Assembly: GCF_003149105.1 (NCBI RefSeq)
Contig: NZ_QGDS01000007.1
Span: 148,437-212,436, forward strand
Direction: 5' to 3'
Source: Faecalicatena contorta
GTDB taxonomy: Bacteria; Bacillota; Clostridia; Lachnospirales; Lachnospiraceae
DNA length: 64,000 nt
Within the stretch, counting starts at the first letter, position 1, and every line of letters begins with the position of its first letter. The translations under genes and the position numbers were made by a program. This document shows positions 44,377-53,246 of this stretch, one piece after another. The notes beneath the pieces were generated by a model that made no database searches, was not told where the DNA came from, and saw only the letters and a program-made list of their open reading frames with translations.

Positions 44377-44577
44377 AATAATTCCTCCAAAGTGATTTCA
44401 GGTTTTTATATATTAACTATAATGGATAAATACTTTTTTTACAACCGGTACAAACTGTAGAAGGTGTAAATTATAGTAATTGTTCAGAACCATGAACAGA
44501 TACAATTTATCAGAAAACAGTTGGAAATTTAGAAGATATGCATTATAATTGCAGTATCTGAATAAAGAGGTGTGATT

Positions 44578-45594
44578 ATGAAATATATATCATTTGCAGT
44601 TCCGTGTTACAATTCGGAAGCCTACATGGAAAAAGCGATTCAATCAATTTTAAAAGGTGGGGAAGATGTAGAGATTATTGTCGTGAATGACGGATCTACA
44701 GACAAGACTAAGAAACTGGCCAAGCATTATGCAGAGTTGTACCCCACGATTGTAAAGGTGGTAAATAAGGAAAATGGAGGACATGGGGACGCGGTGAATT
44801 CTGGGCTTTCCCATGCGACGGGCAGGTATTTTAAAGTTGTAGACAGCGATGACTGGGTAGATGAGGATGCCTTGCTGAAGATTTTAGATACTGTGAAGGG
44901 GTTTGTCCATGCAGAAACCGAGGTAGATATGATGGTGGCCAATTATGTTTATGAGAAGGTAGGTGTGGAACATAAGAAGGTTATTCATTACCGTAATGTA
45001 CTTCCGCAAAACCAGGTTTTCCACTGGGATGATATTGGACATTTCCATTTAGACCAGTATATTTTGATGCATTCTGTTATTTACCGGACAGAGATGCTCA
45101 AGCTCTGCCAGCTGAAGCTGCCAAAGCATACATTTTATGTAGATAATATTTATGTCTATTTTCCACTGCCTCATGTGAGGACTATGTACTATATGGATGT
45201 GGACTTTTACCGGTATTTTATAGGCCGGGAGGACCAGTCTGTAAATGAGAAGGTTATGATCAGCAGGATTGACCAGCAGATATTTGTAACAAAATCTATG
45301 ATAGCCATGTATGAGCTCAGAATGATCTCCAGTAAAAAGCTCAGAAAGTATATGGTTAATTATCTTGCGATTATGATGACTGTGTCGTCCATTTTGTGTA
45401 TCCGGTCTAAGAAACAAGAGAATCTGGAGAAAAAAACGGAACTTTGGAAGTATCTGAAAAAGAAAGATTACAGCACTTATGCAAAGATTCGTTATGGAAT
45501 TCTGGGGCAGACAATCAACCTCCCCGGCAGATCAGGCCGAAAGGTTTCATCTATGGTTTACAGTGTGGCCAGAAGGCTGATTGGGTTTAATTAG
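44578..45594 (+). CDS. Family 2 glycosyltransferase
   Basis: This is a 338-residue GT-A enzyme. The start is ATG 44578 after AGAGGTG; a GTG two codons upstream is possible. The N-terminus KYISFAVPCYNSEAYMEKAI, VNDGSTDKT for the nucleotide, NGGHGDAVNSGL and the metal-binding DSDD (VVDSDDWVDED) are clear. No membrane helices are predicted. The product is probably a cell-surface glycan or glycolipid. Donor and acceptor sugars cannot be told. It is monocistronic. Confidence 0.88.
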   Translation: MKYISFAVPCYNSEAYMEKAIQSILKGGEDVEIIVVNDGSTDKTKKLAKHYAELYPTIVKVVNKENGGHGDAVNSGLSHATGRYFKVVDSDDWVDEDALLKILDTVKGFVHAETEVDMMVANYVYEKVGVEHKKVIHYRNVLPQNQVFHWDDIGHFHLDQYILMHSVIYRTEMLKLCQLKLPKHTFYVDNIYVYFPLPHVRTMYYMDVDFYRYFIGREDQSVNEKVMISRIDQQIFVTKSMIAMYELRMISSKKLRKYMVNYLAIMMTVSSILCIRSKKQENLEKKTELWKYLKKKDYSTYAKIRYGILGQTINLPGRSGRKVSSMVYSVARRLIGFN

Positions 45595-45657
45595 CAATTC
45601 AATAAGTATAATTTACCAGCCAGAGTGCATACTAGTAGTAAAAAAGGAGTATGTATT

Positions 45658-46254
45658 ATGGCTGTTAATTTTGCAGAAAGTAAGACGAAATACAATTTGA
45701 TGAGAGCGTTTGCAGGTGAGAGCCAGGCAAGGAACCGGTATACAATTGCGGCAGACAAGGCCAGAGAGCTGAAAATGTATACAATTTCAGATATTTTCTT
45801 ATATACCGCAGATCAGGAAAGGGCCCACGCTGAGAGATATTATGAGCTTCTTAGAGACCTTTCCGGGGAAACGATTTTTATTGACGGAGGATATCCGGTA
45901 GACCAGCAGGAGACACTTGAGGAACTTCTGCGTGCTGCAGAGCATAATGAAAGAGAGGAATACGAGGACGTATATCAGGCATTTGGCGATGTGGCAAAGG
46001 AGGAAGGGTTTTTGGAGGCATCTTATGCCTTTTATCAAATTGCAGAAATAGAACATACCCATCAGGAACGGTTTGGGGAAGTAGCCAGGCTGCTGGAAAA
46101 TAATCAGTATTTCTCCAGTGAGAGCGAATCCAAGTGGATATGTACGAACTGCGGACATATCCATGAAGGGAAAAATGTTCCGGCTGTATGTCCGGTATGC
46201 CGTCATGCACAAGGATATTTCCTGCCTTATACACTTGCAGCATATAAAGTCTAG
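45658..46254 (+). CDS. rbr: Rubrerythrin
   Basis: This is a 198-residue peroxide-scavenging protein. ATG 45658 follows AAAAGGAG; the longer frame from 45625 lacks a site. A four-helix diiron domain (FAGESQARNRY, ADQERAHAERY, EEGFLEASYAF, EIEHTHQERF) supplies Glu and His ligands. A C-terminal rubredoxin-like knuckle has CTNC and CPVC. It reduces hydrogen peroxide to water with electrons from a rubredoxin or NADH system in the cytoplasm of anaerobes. Confidence 0.95.
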   Translation: MAVNFAESKTKYNLMRAFAGESQARNRYTIAADKARELKMYTISDIFLYTADQERAHAERYYELLRDLSGETIFIDGGYPVDQQETLEELLRAAEHNEREEYEDVYQAFGDVAKEEGFLEASYAFYQIAEIEHTHQERFGEVARLLENNQYFSSESESKWICTNCGHIHEGKNVPAVCPVCRHAQGYFLPYTLAAYKV

Positions 46255-46311
46255 TACATCAGAGAAGATATTTGTATATTGTTATGAATTGAATGGCCAG
46301 GAGGGCATTAA

Positions 46312-48054
46312 ATGAGCCAGAAAGTAGAAAATCTGCTGAATCTTGCATTGGATGCTACGGAAGAAGAAAGACTGAAGTCGCTGGAATTGGCTGTCGGATA
46401 TAATCCGGTTGACCGGGAGTGGGATTTGATTATCAAGTACTCTGGTTCTCTGGAGACTGTGAATGAATTGGCTACATCTGTAACGGAATTATCCAATGAG
46501 TATGCAATTATTACGATCAGAGAATCATTAATTCCAGTACTGACATTAATACCTCAGGTAGAATTTATAGAAAAACCAAAGAGACTATTTTTTCAGGTAG
46601 TAAATGGAAAGCGAGTTTCCTGCATCGATCCGGTGCAGCGGGCTCCTTTTTCATTGTTTGGAAGGGGTACCCTGGTTGCGGTTTTGGACAGCGGAATTGA
46701 TTATACCCTTGCTGATTTCAGGAATCCGGACGGAACTACACGGATAAGAGCACTGTGGGACCAGACGATAACTGGAAATCCTCCCGCGGGGTATAATATC
46801 GGTACAGAATATACTATGGCTGAGATTAACGAGGCTCTAAGCCAGGATAACCGGATGGAAAGAGAAAGAATTGTGCCCAGCCGGGATACATCGGGACACG
46901 GAACGTCAGTAACAGGAATTGCCGCAGGCAACGGAGCCGGGAGTCCCAACAGGTTGAATGCAGGTGTTGCATCCGAAAGTGAACTTTTAATTGTTAAACT
47001 GGGAACTCCGAGACCGGAAGGTTTTCCCAGGACTACAGAACTGATGATGGCGGTGGATTATGCCGTGAGAAAAGGGCTGGAATATCAGATGCCGGTGGCC
47101 ATAAACATCAGCTTTGGAAATACATACGGTTCCCATGATGGAACTTCCCTTCTGGAACGGTTCTTGGATGATATATCAAACTATTGGAAAAGTGTCATAT
47201 GTGTAGGCAGCGGGAACGAGGGAACAAGCAGCGGGCATACGTCGGGAATTCTTACCCAGGGAGTGGAAGAACGCATTCAATTAGGGGTGCAGGTGAATGA
47301 ACCCACACTCAATGTACAGGTGTGGAAATCTTACGTGGATGATGTAGATATTTCCATAGAAAGTCCTTCTGGAGTAAGAGTCGGACCACTTCAGCAGATT
47401 CTGGGCCCCCAGCGCTTTACACTGGGAGGAACGGAGATTCTTCTATATTATGGAGAACCAAGTCCATATAGTGTAAGGCAGGAAATTTTTATAGACCTTC
47501 TTCCCAGGTATACCTATATAGACAGTGGTGTATGGCAGATTATACTGACTCCCCGGAGAGTTGTCACGGGAGAGTATCAGATGTGGCTGCCAAGCCAGGG
47601 TGTACTAAATGTGGGCACTGGATTTTTGTTTCCTAAAAGTGATGTCACGCTTACCATACCATCCACGGCTTCCCGGGTGATAACTGTGGGAGCATATAAT
47701 GCGCTTACGTTTACCTATGCAGATTTCTCCGGCAGAGGAGCTGCAGGTGTAGTCGGATATCCCACAGCAGCGAAACCAGATCTGGTAGCTCCCGGTGTGC
47801 GTGTTACGACAGTGGTGCCCGGAGGCGCATATGCGGAAGTTACCGGTACGTCTTTTGCTACACCTTTTGTGACTGGAAGTGCCGCACTTTTGATGGAATG
47901 GGGTATTGTAAATGGGTATGATGCGTATTTATACGGAGAAAAAGTGAAAGCTTATCTGCGCAGAGGAGCCCGGGAACTTCCTGGATTCAGTGTTTGGCCT
48001 AATAATCAGATGGGGTATGGGGCTTTATGTGTGCGGGACAGTATACCTGTGTAA
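46312..48054 (+). CDS. Csp-like S8 serine protease with intact triad
   Basis: This 580-residue subtilase of the Csp group has no signal peptide and an N-terminal prodomain of about 110 residues. The catalytic residues are Asp126 (AVLDSGIDYT), His196 (SGHGTSV) and Ser514 (TGTSFATPF), with the oxyanion Asn in GSGNEG. An inserted beta-sandwich region of about 170 residues separates the Asn and Ser segments. CAGGAGGG precedes the ATG. It resembles the pseudoprotease at 41459 closely in layout, for example RALWDQTITGNPPAGYNIGTE here and SIWDQTIQSGYPPEGFTYGTE there at the same place. A role in spore germination or coat maturation is an inference. Confidence 0.88.
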   Translation: MSQKVENLLNLALDATEEERLKSLELAVGYNPVDREWDLIIKYSGSLETVNELATSVTELSNEYAIITIRESLIPVLTLIPQVEFIEKPKRLFFQVVNGKRVSCIDPVQRAPFSLFGRGTLVAVLDSGIDYTLADFRNPDGTTRIRALWDQTITGNPPAGYNIGTEYTMAEINEALSQDNRMERERIVPSRDTSGHGTSVTGIAAGNGAGSPNRLNAGVASESELLIVKLGTPRPEGFPRTTELMMAVDYAVRKGLEYQMPVAINISFGNTYGSHDGTSLLERFLDDISNYWKSVICVGSGNEGTSSGHTSGILTQGVEERIQLGVQVNEPTLNVQVWKSYVDDVDISIESPSGVRVGPLQQILGPQRFTLGGTEILLYYGEPSPYSVRQEIFIDLLPRYTYIDSGVWQIILTPRRVVTGEYQMWLPSQGVLNVGTGFLFPKSDVTLTIPSTASRVITVGAYNALTFTYADFSGRGAAGVVGYPTAAKPDLVAPGVRVTTVVPGGAYAEVTGTSFATPFVTGSAALLMEWGIVNGYDAYLYGEKVKAYLRRGARELPGFSVWPNNQMGYGALCVRDSIPV

Positions 48055-48088
48055 GAGAGGGCGACCTTTCTCCGGTATACCTTATTAG

Positions 48089-48109
48089 ACATTAGTAGTT
48101 CAAGAAGTA
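48089..48109. repeat. 21-base intergenic identity with 26244-26264 (reverse orientation)
   Basis: ATTAGTAGTTCAAGAAGTA and two preceding bases are identical in reverse complement to the palindrome region at 26244-26264. Here the second arm is missing, so it looks like half of the element. Confidence 0.6.
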
Positions 48110-48225
48110 TACATTATTGAAAGCCTGCACGGCTAAACTATAACAAAAATGAAAATAATAATCTGCAAAATGCTTTATATGTGGTAAAATAGAGAAAGAT
48201 AAAAAGTAAACGAGGTAGGAGAACT

Positions 48226-48711
48226 ATGTTTCGTCTGAGTACACTGTGTTACATTGAAAAAGATGGCTGTTATTTGATGCTGCACCGGACAGTCAAGGAA
48301 AATGATGTGAATAAGGATAAGTGGATAGGTGTGGGAGGACATTTTGAAGCCCGGGAGAGTCCGGAGGAGTGCCTGTTGAGAGAAGTAAAGGAAGAAACGG
48401 GATATACGCTGACCTCTTATAAATACAGGGGGATTGTAACTTTTATATATGGAGAGGATATTGTAGAATATATGTCTCTGTATACGGCGGATGATTTTAC
48501 CGGCGTGCCAATCCCCTGTAACGAGGGCGAACTGGAATGGGTGGATAAGAGGGCGGTTTTCAGCCTGAACATCTGGGAAGGAGATAAGATTTTTTTCCGG
48601 CTTTTGGAAGAGGAGAGAGAATTCTTTTCTCTCAAACTGGTGTACGATAAGGATGACACTCTGCGGTATGCTGCATTGGACGGCAAGCCTATGGAAGTAG
48701 GGAGGAGATAG
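48226..48711 (+). CDS. Nudix hydrolase
   Basis: This is a 161-residue protein. The Nudix box spans about residues 37-60, starting GGHFEARESPEE and ending REVKEETG, with all catalytic Glu residues. The N-terminus MFRLSTLCYIEKDGCYLMLHR resembles MutT/8-oxo-dGTP diphosphatases. Substrates of Nudix enzymes range from oxidised dNTPs to ADP-ribose and NADH. The next gene, five bases on, is an NMN adenylyltransferase-like protein, so an NAD-related pyrophosphatase is also possible. Confidence 0.9.
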   Translation: MFRLSTLCYIEKDGCYLMLHRTVKENDVNKDKWIGVGGHFEARESPEECLLREVKEETGYTLTSYKYRGIVTFIYGEDIVEYMSLYTADDFTGVPIPCNEGELEWVDKRAVFSLNIWEGDKIFFRLLEEEREFFSLKLVYDKDDTLRYAALDGKPMEVGRR

Positions 48712-48715
48712 AATA

Positions 48716-49282
48716 ATGGTTGAAGCAGGAGTTATACACGGAAGATTTCAAATTTTCCATTTAAAGCACATGGAATACTTACTGGCAGCAAAAATGAGAT
48801 GTAAGAAATTATATATTGGAATTACACACTCAGATATTGTTTCTTTTGCAGCAACATCTGATTTGGATTTGCATGGAACGACAAGGCGGGACAACCCCCT
48901 CACGTATTTTGAACGTCTTGAGATGATACAGGGAGCATTAGCTGATTTTGGAGTAAAAAGAGAAGAATATGAGATTATTCCCTTCCCTGTGAGCCAGCCC
49001 GATTTAATTCTCCAATATGCACCCGGGGATGCGGTTTATTATATGAGCCTCTGTACCGAGTGGGATGAAGAGCGCTGTCAGATTCTGGAGGGACTGGGGC
49101 TGAAGACGGAGGTCCTCTGGAGAAGGACGAAAGAGGACATGGGAATTACCGGGAGCGAAATCAGGAAATTGATTGTAGAAGAAAAGGATTGGCAGCAGTA
49201 TGTGCCTAAAACAGTAAGTGAATATATTACAGAACATGAAATAGAGCAGAGAATACTAAACTTGAATTATCTGTTCGAATAG
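48716..49282 (+). CDS. Nicotinamide-nucleotide adenylyltransferase-like nucleotidyltransferase
   Basis: This is a 188-residue Rossmann nucleotidyltransferase of the archaeal NadM type. GVIHGRFQIFHLKHMEYL contains the (H)xxH ATP-binding signature, and TGSEIRKLI near residue 145 is the ISxTxIR-like motif. It transfers AMP to a nucleotide such as NMN to form NAD. GGGAGGAG precedes the ATG. It is coupled to the Nudix gene, and NadM-Nudix pairs or fusions are known. The substrate assignment is by family only. Confidence 0.78.
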   Translation: MVEAGVIHGRFQIFHLKHMEYLLAAKMRCKKLYIGITHSDIVSFAATSDLDLHGTTRRDNPLTYFERLEMIQGALADFGVKREEYEIIPFPVSQPDLILQYAPGDAVYYMSLCTEWDEERCQILEGLGLKTEVLWRRTKEDMGITGSEIRKLIVEEKDWQQYVPKTVSEYITEHEIEQRILNLNYLFE

Positions 49283-49290
49283 AAGAAATC

Positions 49291-49345
49291 AGGAGTAAAT
49301 GGATGAGGGGAGAAATGTTCTCCCTCCATCTATTTACTCCTTTTG
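49291..49345. terminator. Bidirectional terminator between NadM-like and hemolysin III genes
   Basis: The arms 49291-49312 and 49316-49341 form a long imperfect stem (AGGAGTAAAT with ATTTACTCCT at the base) around a 3-base loop, with TTTT after it. Confidence 0.8.
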
Positions 49346-49372
49346 AGGCCGGCAAAATGGGTTCTGTTTTAC

Positions 49373-50032
49373 TTATGGCAGCAGAAAAACATACATAAGA
49401 ACAAAGTGGCAAATGCTGCCGCCCATAACAAACAAGTGGAATATTTCATGACTCCCGAAGTTTTTATGTTTGTCATTGAATATAGGAACTTTCAGCGCAT
49501 AAATAATTCCTCCGATTGTGTAGATGATGCCTCCGGCTAAAAGCCATGAAAATGCGGCACTGGACATGTTATTTAAAATCTGGGTAAAAGCCAGTACACA
49601 GGCCCAGCCCATTCCAATATATAAAATGGAAGATACCCATTTCGGGCAAAACACCCAAAAAGCTTTGATTAGTATTCCTAAGATTGCAATGAACCACACA
49701 ATTCCAAGAAGAATTTTGCCCGTGCGTCCCTGCAGAACCAAAAGGCAAATTGGTGTGTAGCTTCCGGCAATTAGTATAAAAATCATCATATGGTCAATCT
49801 TTTTTAAAATAGTATTTTTCTTTTCCGACAAATTAAACGTATGGTAAGTAGTGCTTGCTGCATACAATAAAATCAGGCTTACAGCATAAATGGCCAGAGA
49901 AATCACATAGAGCTTGCTTGGTTCGTGCGCTGCCTTTATTAACAAGGGAATTGCTGCGAATATTGCCATCAGCATTCCGATAAAATGTGTAATTGCGCTT
50001 CCTGGATCCTTAATAAATTGTTTTTTGTTCAT
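49373..50032 (-). CDS. Hemolysin III family (YqfA/PAQR) membrane protein
   Basis: This 219-residue protein has seven predicted membrane helices. PAQR-type residues are visible: ASTTYHTFN early (Ser and His), KKIDHMMIFILIAGSYTP (Asp), and SHEIFHLFVMGGSICHF near the C-terminus (His-x3-His for metal). The hemolysin name is historical; members are probably metal-dependent membrane hydrolases or stress-related channels. GGAGGTGCG lies before the ATG. Confidence 0.88.
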   Translation of the reverse strand: MNKKQFIKDPGSAITHFIGMLMAIFAAIPLLIKAAHEPSKLYVISLAIYAVSLILLYAASTTYHTFNLSEKKNTILKKIDHMMIFILIAGSYTPICLLVLQGRTGKILLGIVWFIAILGILIKAFWVFCPKWVSSILYIGMGWACVLAFTQILNNMSSAAFSWLLAGGIIYTIGGIIYALKVPIFNDKHKNFGSHEIFHLFVMGGSICHFVLMYVFLLP

Positions 50033-50164
50033 AAGTAACGCACCTCCTAGAAATAAAAAGTATTACATGTAGTATTGAAAACTATGTTTAGTATATGCAT
50101 ATATTACAACTAATATTACGAAATTGCAAGTGGTGAAGCATAATTTTTTCTAGTGTTATAATAT

Positions 50165-50296
50165 AGCCATGAGCTCGATTCCGTTTCGCTGCATCTCGCT
50201 GGGGTAGAGCGCCAAATAAACGTCTTAAAATAGCTGCATACAAAAGCAAGCTTTCTTCTGCAGCTATTTCAAGACATTTGCATGGCTGAACTGTAA
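50165..50296. repeat. MITE-like palindromic element upstream of the DEAD-box gene
   Basis: Short inverted ends AGCCATG (50165-50171) and CATGGCT (50281-50287) enclose a large hairpin. Its arms 50219-50238 and 50259-50278 match at 18 of 20 positions and are capped by AAAGC/GCTTT. The right end runs into the 16-base motif CATGGCTGAACTGTAA, also found reversed at 21073-21088. The interval 50033-50446 has no gene. It holds this element, the promoter and an attenuator. Confidence 0.6.
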
Positions 50297-50303
50297 CGGA
50301 AAA

Positions 50304-50332
50304 TTGACATTTGACAGGAAATTTGTTATGAT
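50304..50332 (+). promoter_or_regulatory. Promoter of the DEAD-box helicase gene
   Basis: TTGACA (50304-50309) and TATGAT (50327-50332) are 17 bases apart. A second TTGACA overlaps the spacer at 50311-50316. The transcript should begin near 50339, leaving a leader of about 108 bases. Confidence 0.8.
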
Positions 50333-50351
50333 ATCCCCTGAGACTTTGTGA

Positions 50352-50389
50352 ATATCCTTTACGTGGTGTCAGGTAAAGGGTATTTTTTT
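50352..50389 (+). promoter_or_regulatory. Transcription attenuator in the DEAD-box helicase leader
   Basis: ATATCCTTTAC (50352-50362) pairs with GTAAAGGGTAT (50373-50383), with one G-T pair, and is followed by seven T. It lies about 13 bases after the predicted start of transcription and 58 bases before the ATG. Unless it is bypassed, it would stop most transcripts. Confidence 0.75.
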
Positions 50390-50446
50390 GGACTAAAGCC
50401 CTTCGGCTGGGTCAAAAAGGATAAAATGTAAAATTAAAGGAGATAT

Positions 50447-52030
50447 ATGGAAGAAGTAAGATTTGAAGAACTGGGGCTGCTCCCTGAAATTGTAAAAGCG
50501 GTTAAAAAAATGGGATTTGAGGAAGCTTCACTTATTCAGGCAAAAGCGATTCCTGTTATGAAGACAGGCAAAGATATTATAGGTCAGGCACAGACTGGAA
50601 CGGGGAAGACAGCGGCATTTGGAATTCCTCTTCTGGAGAAAATAGATCCGAAGAACAAGAAACTTCAGGCAGTTGTATTGTGTCCTACCAGGGAGCTGGC
50701 AATTCAAGTTGCGGAAGAAATCCGCGATCTTGCAAAATATATGCATGGAATTAAGGTATTGCCTATTTATGGAGGCCAGGAAATTGTAACACAGATTCGT
50801 TCGTTAAAAAGCGGTACTCAGTTAATTATAGGTACACCAGGGCGTGTGATGGACCACATGCGGAGAAAAACAATAAAGATGGAGGAAGTTCACACCATAG
50901 TCCTGGATGAAGCAGACGAAATGCTGAATATGGGATTCCGTGAAGATATTGAAACCATTTTGGAAGGGGTTCCTGAGGAACGCCAGACAGTTTTGTTTTC
51001 GGCTACTATGCCTAAGGCTATCCTGGAGATAACGAAAAGGTTTCAAAAGAATGCCGAGCTTATCAAGGTAACAAAAAAAGAACTGACAGTGCCGAATATT
51101 GAGCAATTTTATTATGAAGTGAAGCCCAAGAGTAAGGAAGAGGTGCTTTCACGTCTGTTAGATATATACACCCCCAAATTGTCAGTTGTATTTTGCAACA
51201 CAAAAAAACAGGTTGATATTCTGGTAAACGGCCTGCTTGGCAGAGGATATTTTGCTGCGGGGCTGCATGGTGATTTGAAACAAGTACAGCGTGACCGGGT
51301 GATGCAGGGATTCCGCTCCGGAAAAACAGACATTCTTGTGGCAACGGATGTGGCTGCCAGAGGAATTGATGTAGATGAAGTTGAGGCTGTGTTTAATTAT
51401 GACCTGCCCCAGGATGATGAATATTATGTACACCGTATAGGCAGAACCGGAAGAGCAGGGCGTGAAGGAAGATCATTTTCTTTCGTGTCCGGAAAAGAAG
51501 TATATAAATTAAAAGAAATACAGCGTTACTGCAAGACAAAAATCTATGCTCAGAAAGTGCCGTCTTTAAATGATGTAGCAAATACAAAAATGGAAAACAT
51601 ACTTGGGGAAATCGACCATATTATTGAAACGGACGACCTGACAAAGTACCTTCACGTAATTGAAAGTAAAGTAAATGATTCCGACTATACTGCCATGGAT
51701 TTGGCAGCGGCATTTCTGAAGCTCAGCTCCGGACAAAGCGAAGTCAGTCCGGAAGAAGTGGAATTTGGTGATACCGGAGCGGAAGAGGCCGGTATGGTTC
51801 GTCTTTTCATTAATATAGGCAAGAAGAATAAGGCTAAACCTGGGGATATCGTTGGCGCCATCGCAGGAGAGAGCGGTATTCCGGGAAAATTGATTGGGTC
51901 TATCGACATGTATGATAAATATACATTTGTAGAAGTTCCTAAGGATTATGCAAGAGAAGTATTGAATGCTATGAATCATACAAAAATAAAAGGAAAAGCC
52001 ATTGCTGTAGAGCCGGCTAACCAGAAATAG
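50447..52030 (+). CDS. DEAD-box RNA helicase, DeaD/CsdA/DbpA type
   Basis: This is a 527-residue helicase with Q-motif, AQTGTGKT (residues 48-55), PTRELA, DEAD (IVLDEADEML), SAT and HRIGRTGR motifs in order. After the two RecA domains a C-terminal DbpA-type RNA-binding domain begins near residue 445 (MVRLFINIGKKNKAKPGDIV). Such helicases unwind structured RNA in ribosome assembly, mRNA decay and cold adaptation. AAGGAGATAT precedes the ATG. Its own leader contains a terminator, which may connect its level to RNA folding or temperature. Confidence 0.95.
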   Translation: MEEVRFEELGLLPEIVKAVKKMGFEEASLIQAKAIPVMKTGKDIIGQAQTGTGKTAAFGIPLLEKIDPKNKKLQAVVLCPTRELAIQVAEEIRDLAKYMHGIKVLPIYGGQEIVTQIRSLKSGTQLIIGTPGRVMDHMRRKTIKMEEVHTIVLDEADEMLNMGFREDIETILEGVPEERQTVLFSATMPKAILEITKRFQKNAELIKVTKKELTVPNIEQFYYEVKPKSKEEVLSRLLDIYTPKLSVVFCNTKKQVDILVNGLLGRGYFAAGLHGDLKQVQRDRVMQGFRSGKTDILVATDVAARGIDVDEVEAVFNYDLPQDDEYYVHRIGRTGRAGREGRSFSFVSGKEVYKLKEIQRYCKTKIYAQKVPSLNDVANTKMENILGEIDHIIETDDLTKYLHVIESKVNDSDYTAMDLAAAFLKLSSGQSEVSPEEVEFGDTGAEEAGMVRLFINIGKKNKAKPGDIVGAIAGESGIPGKLIGSIDMYDKYTFVEVPKDYAREVLNAMNHTKIKGKAIAVEPANQK

Positions 52031-52045
52031 AGAATTATTTAAAGA

Positions 52046-52100
52046 GGACTTGCCAGGTAAGCTCGTGGGATACACGAACTTACCTGGCAAGTCCTTTTTT
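52046..52100 (+). terminator. Very strong terminator of the helicase gene
   Basis: The arms 52046-52067 and 52073-52094 pair at 21 of 22 positions around a 5-base loop, followed by TTTTTT. The T-tract merges into the structured repeat. Confidence 0.92.
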
Positions 52101-52222
52101 ATATAATAGGAAACGTAGTTTCCTATTATATAAAACCCTCCGGGGGATGGCACTGCGGTGTAAGAGGTAGATGTCGCTATGCGACCGCCGCAGGCGCAAG
52201 AGTTTGCGAAGCAAACTCTTTA
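52095..52222 (+). repeat. Four-hairpin structured intergenic repeat, copy 2
   Basis: The order and spacing match copy 1 at 29996-30130. H1 pairs 52097-52114 with 52118-52135 (18 bp, perfect). H2 is CCC-TCC-GGG at 52136-52145. H3 pairs CTGCGGTG 52153-52160 with CGCCGCAG 52186-52193 around GTCGC/GCGAC (52173-52177, 52181-52185). H4 pairs 52198-52207 with 52211-52220. The change from GTTGC/GCAAC in copy 1 to GTCGC/GCGAC here is compensatory. It ends ten bases before the stop of arcC, which reads towards it. Confidence 0.85.
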
Positions 52223-52232
52223 TTTGAAATAC

Positions 52233-53165
52233 CTATCTTCTTATAATTGTACCGGCTTTTCCCTTGATACCTTCTTTTACTTTGTCAAAAGAGGTGATAA
52301 GGGCGCTTCTGTCTTCACGCTGTTCGATGAACTCCACCGCGGCACGGAATTTAGGAAACATGTTATGAATACCAAAGTGTCCTTGCTCCATATATTCCTT
52401 CGCCTGGTCTATGTTGATTTCTCCCAGTTTTTCTTCATTTGGCCTGTCAAGGTTGATGCAGACTTGTTCCACACTTGTCAGAATGATCAGTTCGTCTGCA
52501 TTGATTCCCTCTGCCAGCTTTCCGGCAGCTAAGTCTTTTTCAATGACGGCACTGGCACCCTTGAGGTGATTGTCCTGTTCTAAGACGGGAATGCCGCCTC
52601 CACCGCATGCAATTACAATCTGGTCAGCATCCAGCAGGGCTTTCACTGCATCTAATTCTACAATTTTAACCGGATTTGGAGCAGAGACAACGCGGCGGAA
52701 ACCTTTGCCTGGTTCTTCTACCACGTAATTTCCTTTTTTACGCTCTTCATCCGCTTCCTCAGCAGTCATATAACGGCCCAGAACCTTTGTCGGGGTATAG
52801 AACGCTTCATCATAAGGGTCTACAATTACCTGAGTTAAAACGGTGCTGACTGTACGGTAAATGCCCCTGTCCAGTAACTCTTCACGGATTCCGTTCTGTA
52901 AATCGTATCCAATATAGCCCTGGCTCATTGCGGAACATACGGACATCGGCGCGGAAGTATAATTATCATGTGTTTTACCAAACTCATTCATTGCAGTGTG
53001 TATCATGCCTACCTGAGGTGCATTGCTGTGGGTTATGGCAACCTGATACCCTTCTTCAATTAAATCTGCAATGGATTTTGCCGTATTTTTTACAGCTATT
53101 TTTTGCTCAGGGAGGGTAGTACCCAAAGCCCGGTGTCCTAATGCAACAACGACTCTTTTTTTCAT
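52233..53165 (-). CDS. arcC: Carbamate kinase family protein
   Basis: This 310-residue amino-acid-kinase fold protein resembles ArcC/YqeA: LPEQKIAVKNTAKSIADLI, MSVCSAMSQGYIGYDLQN, CGGGGIPV and FPKFRAAVEFIE. Carbamate kinase makes ATP from carbamoyl phosphate and ADP in arginine, citrulline or purine catabolism. Two active-site motifs deviate: the usual ALGGNALG is ALGHRALG (His11, Arg12) and THGNGPQVG is THSNAPQVG. These positions bind the phosphoryl groups, so either this is a divergent clade with the same reaction or a different substrate is used. No arcA or arcB gene is adjacent. Confidence 0.82.
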   Translation of the reverse strand: MKKRVVVALGHRALGTTLPEQKIAVKNTAKSIADLIEEGYQVAITHSNAPQVGMIHTAMNEFGKTHDNYTSAPMSVCSAMSQGYIGYDLQNGIREELLDRGIYRTVSTVLTQVIVDPYDEAFYTPTKVLGRYMTAEEADEERKKGNYVVEEPGKGFRRVVSAPNPVKIVELDAVKALLDADQIVIACGGGGIPVLEQDNHLKGASAVIEKDLAAGKLAEGINADELIILTSVEQVCINLDRPNEEKLGEINIDQAKEYMEQGHFGIHNMFPKFRAAVEFIEQREDRSALITSFDKVKEGIKGKAGTIIRR

Positions 53166-53246
53166 AATTTATATCCTCTGTTTCTTTTTAGATTTACATC
53201 AGCAGGTATATGGAAATTATAGTATTTTTTATTTTAAAAAGCAACG

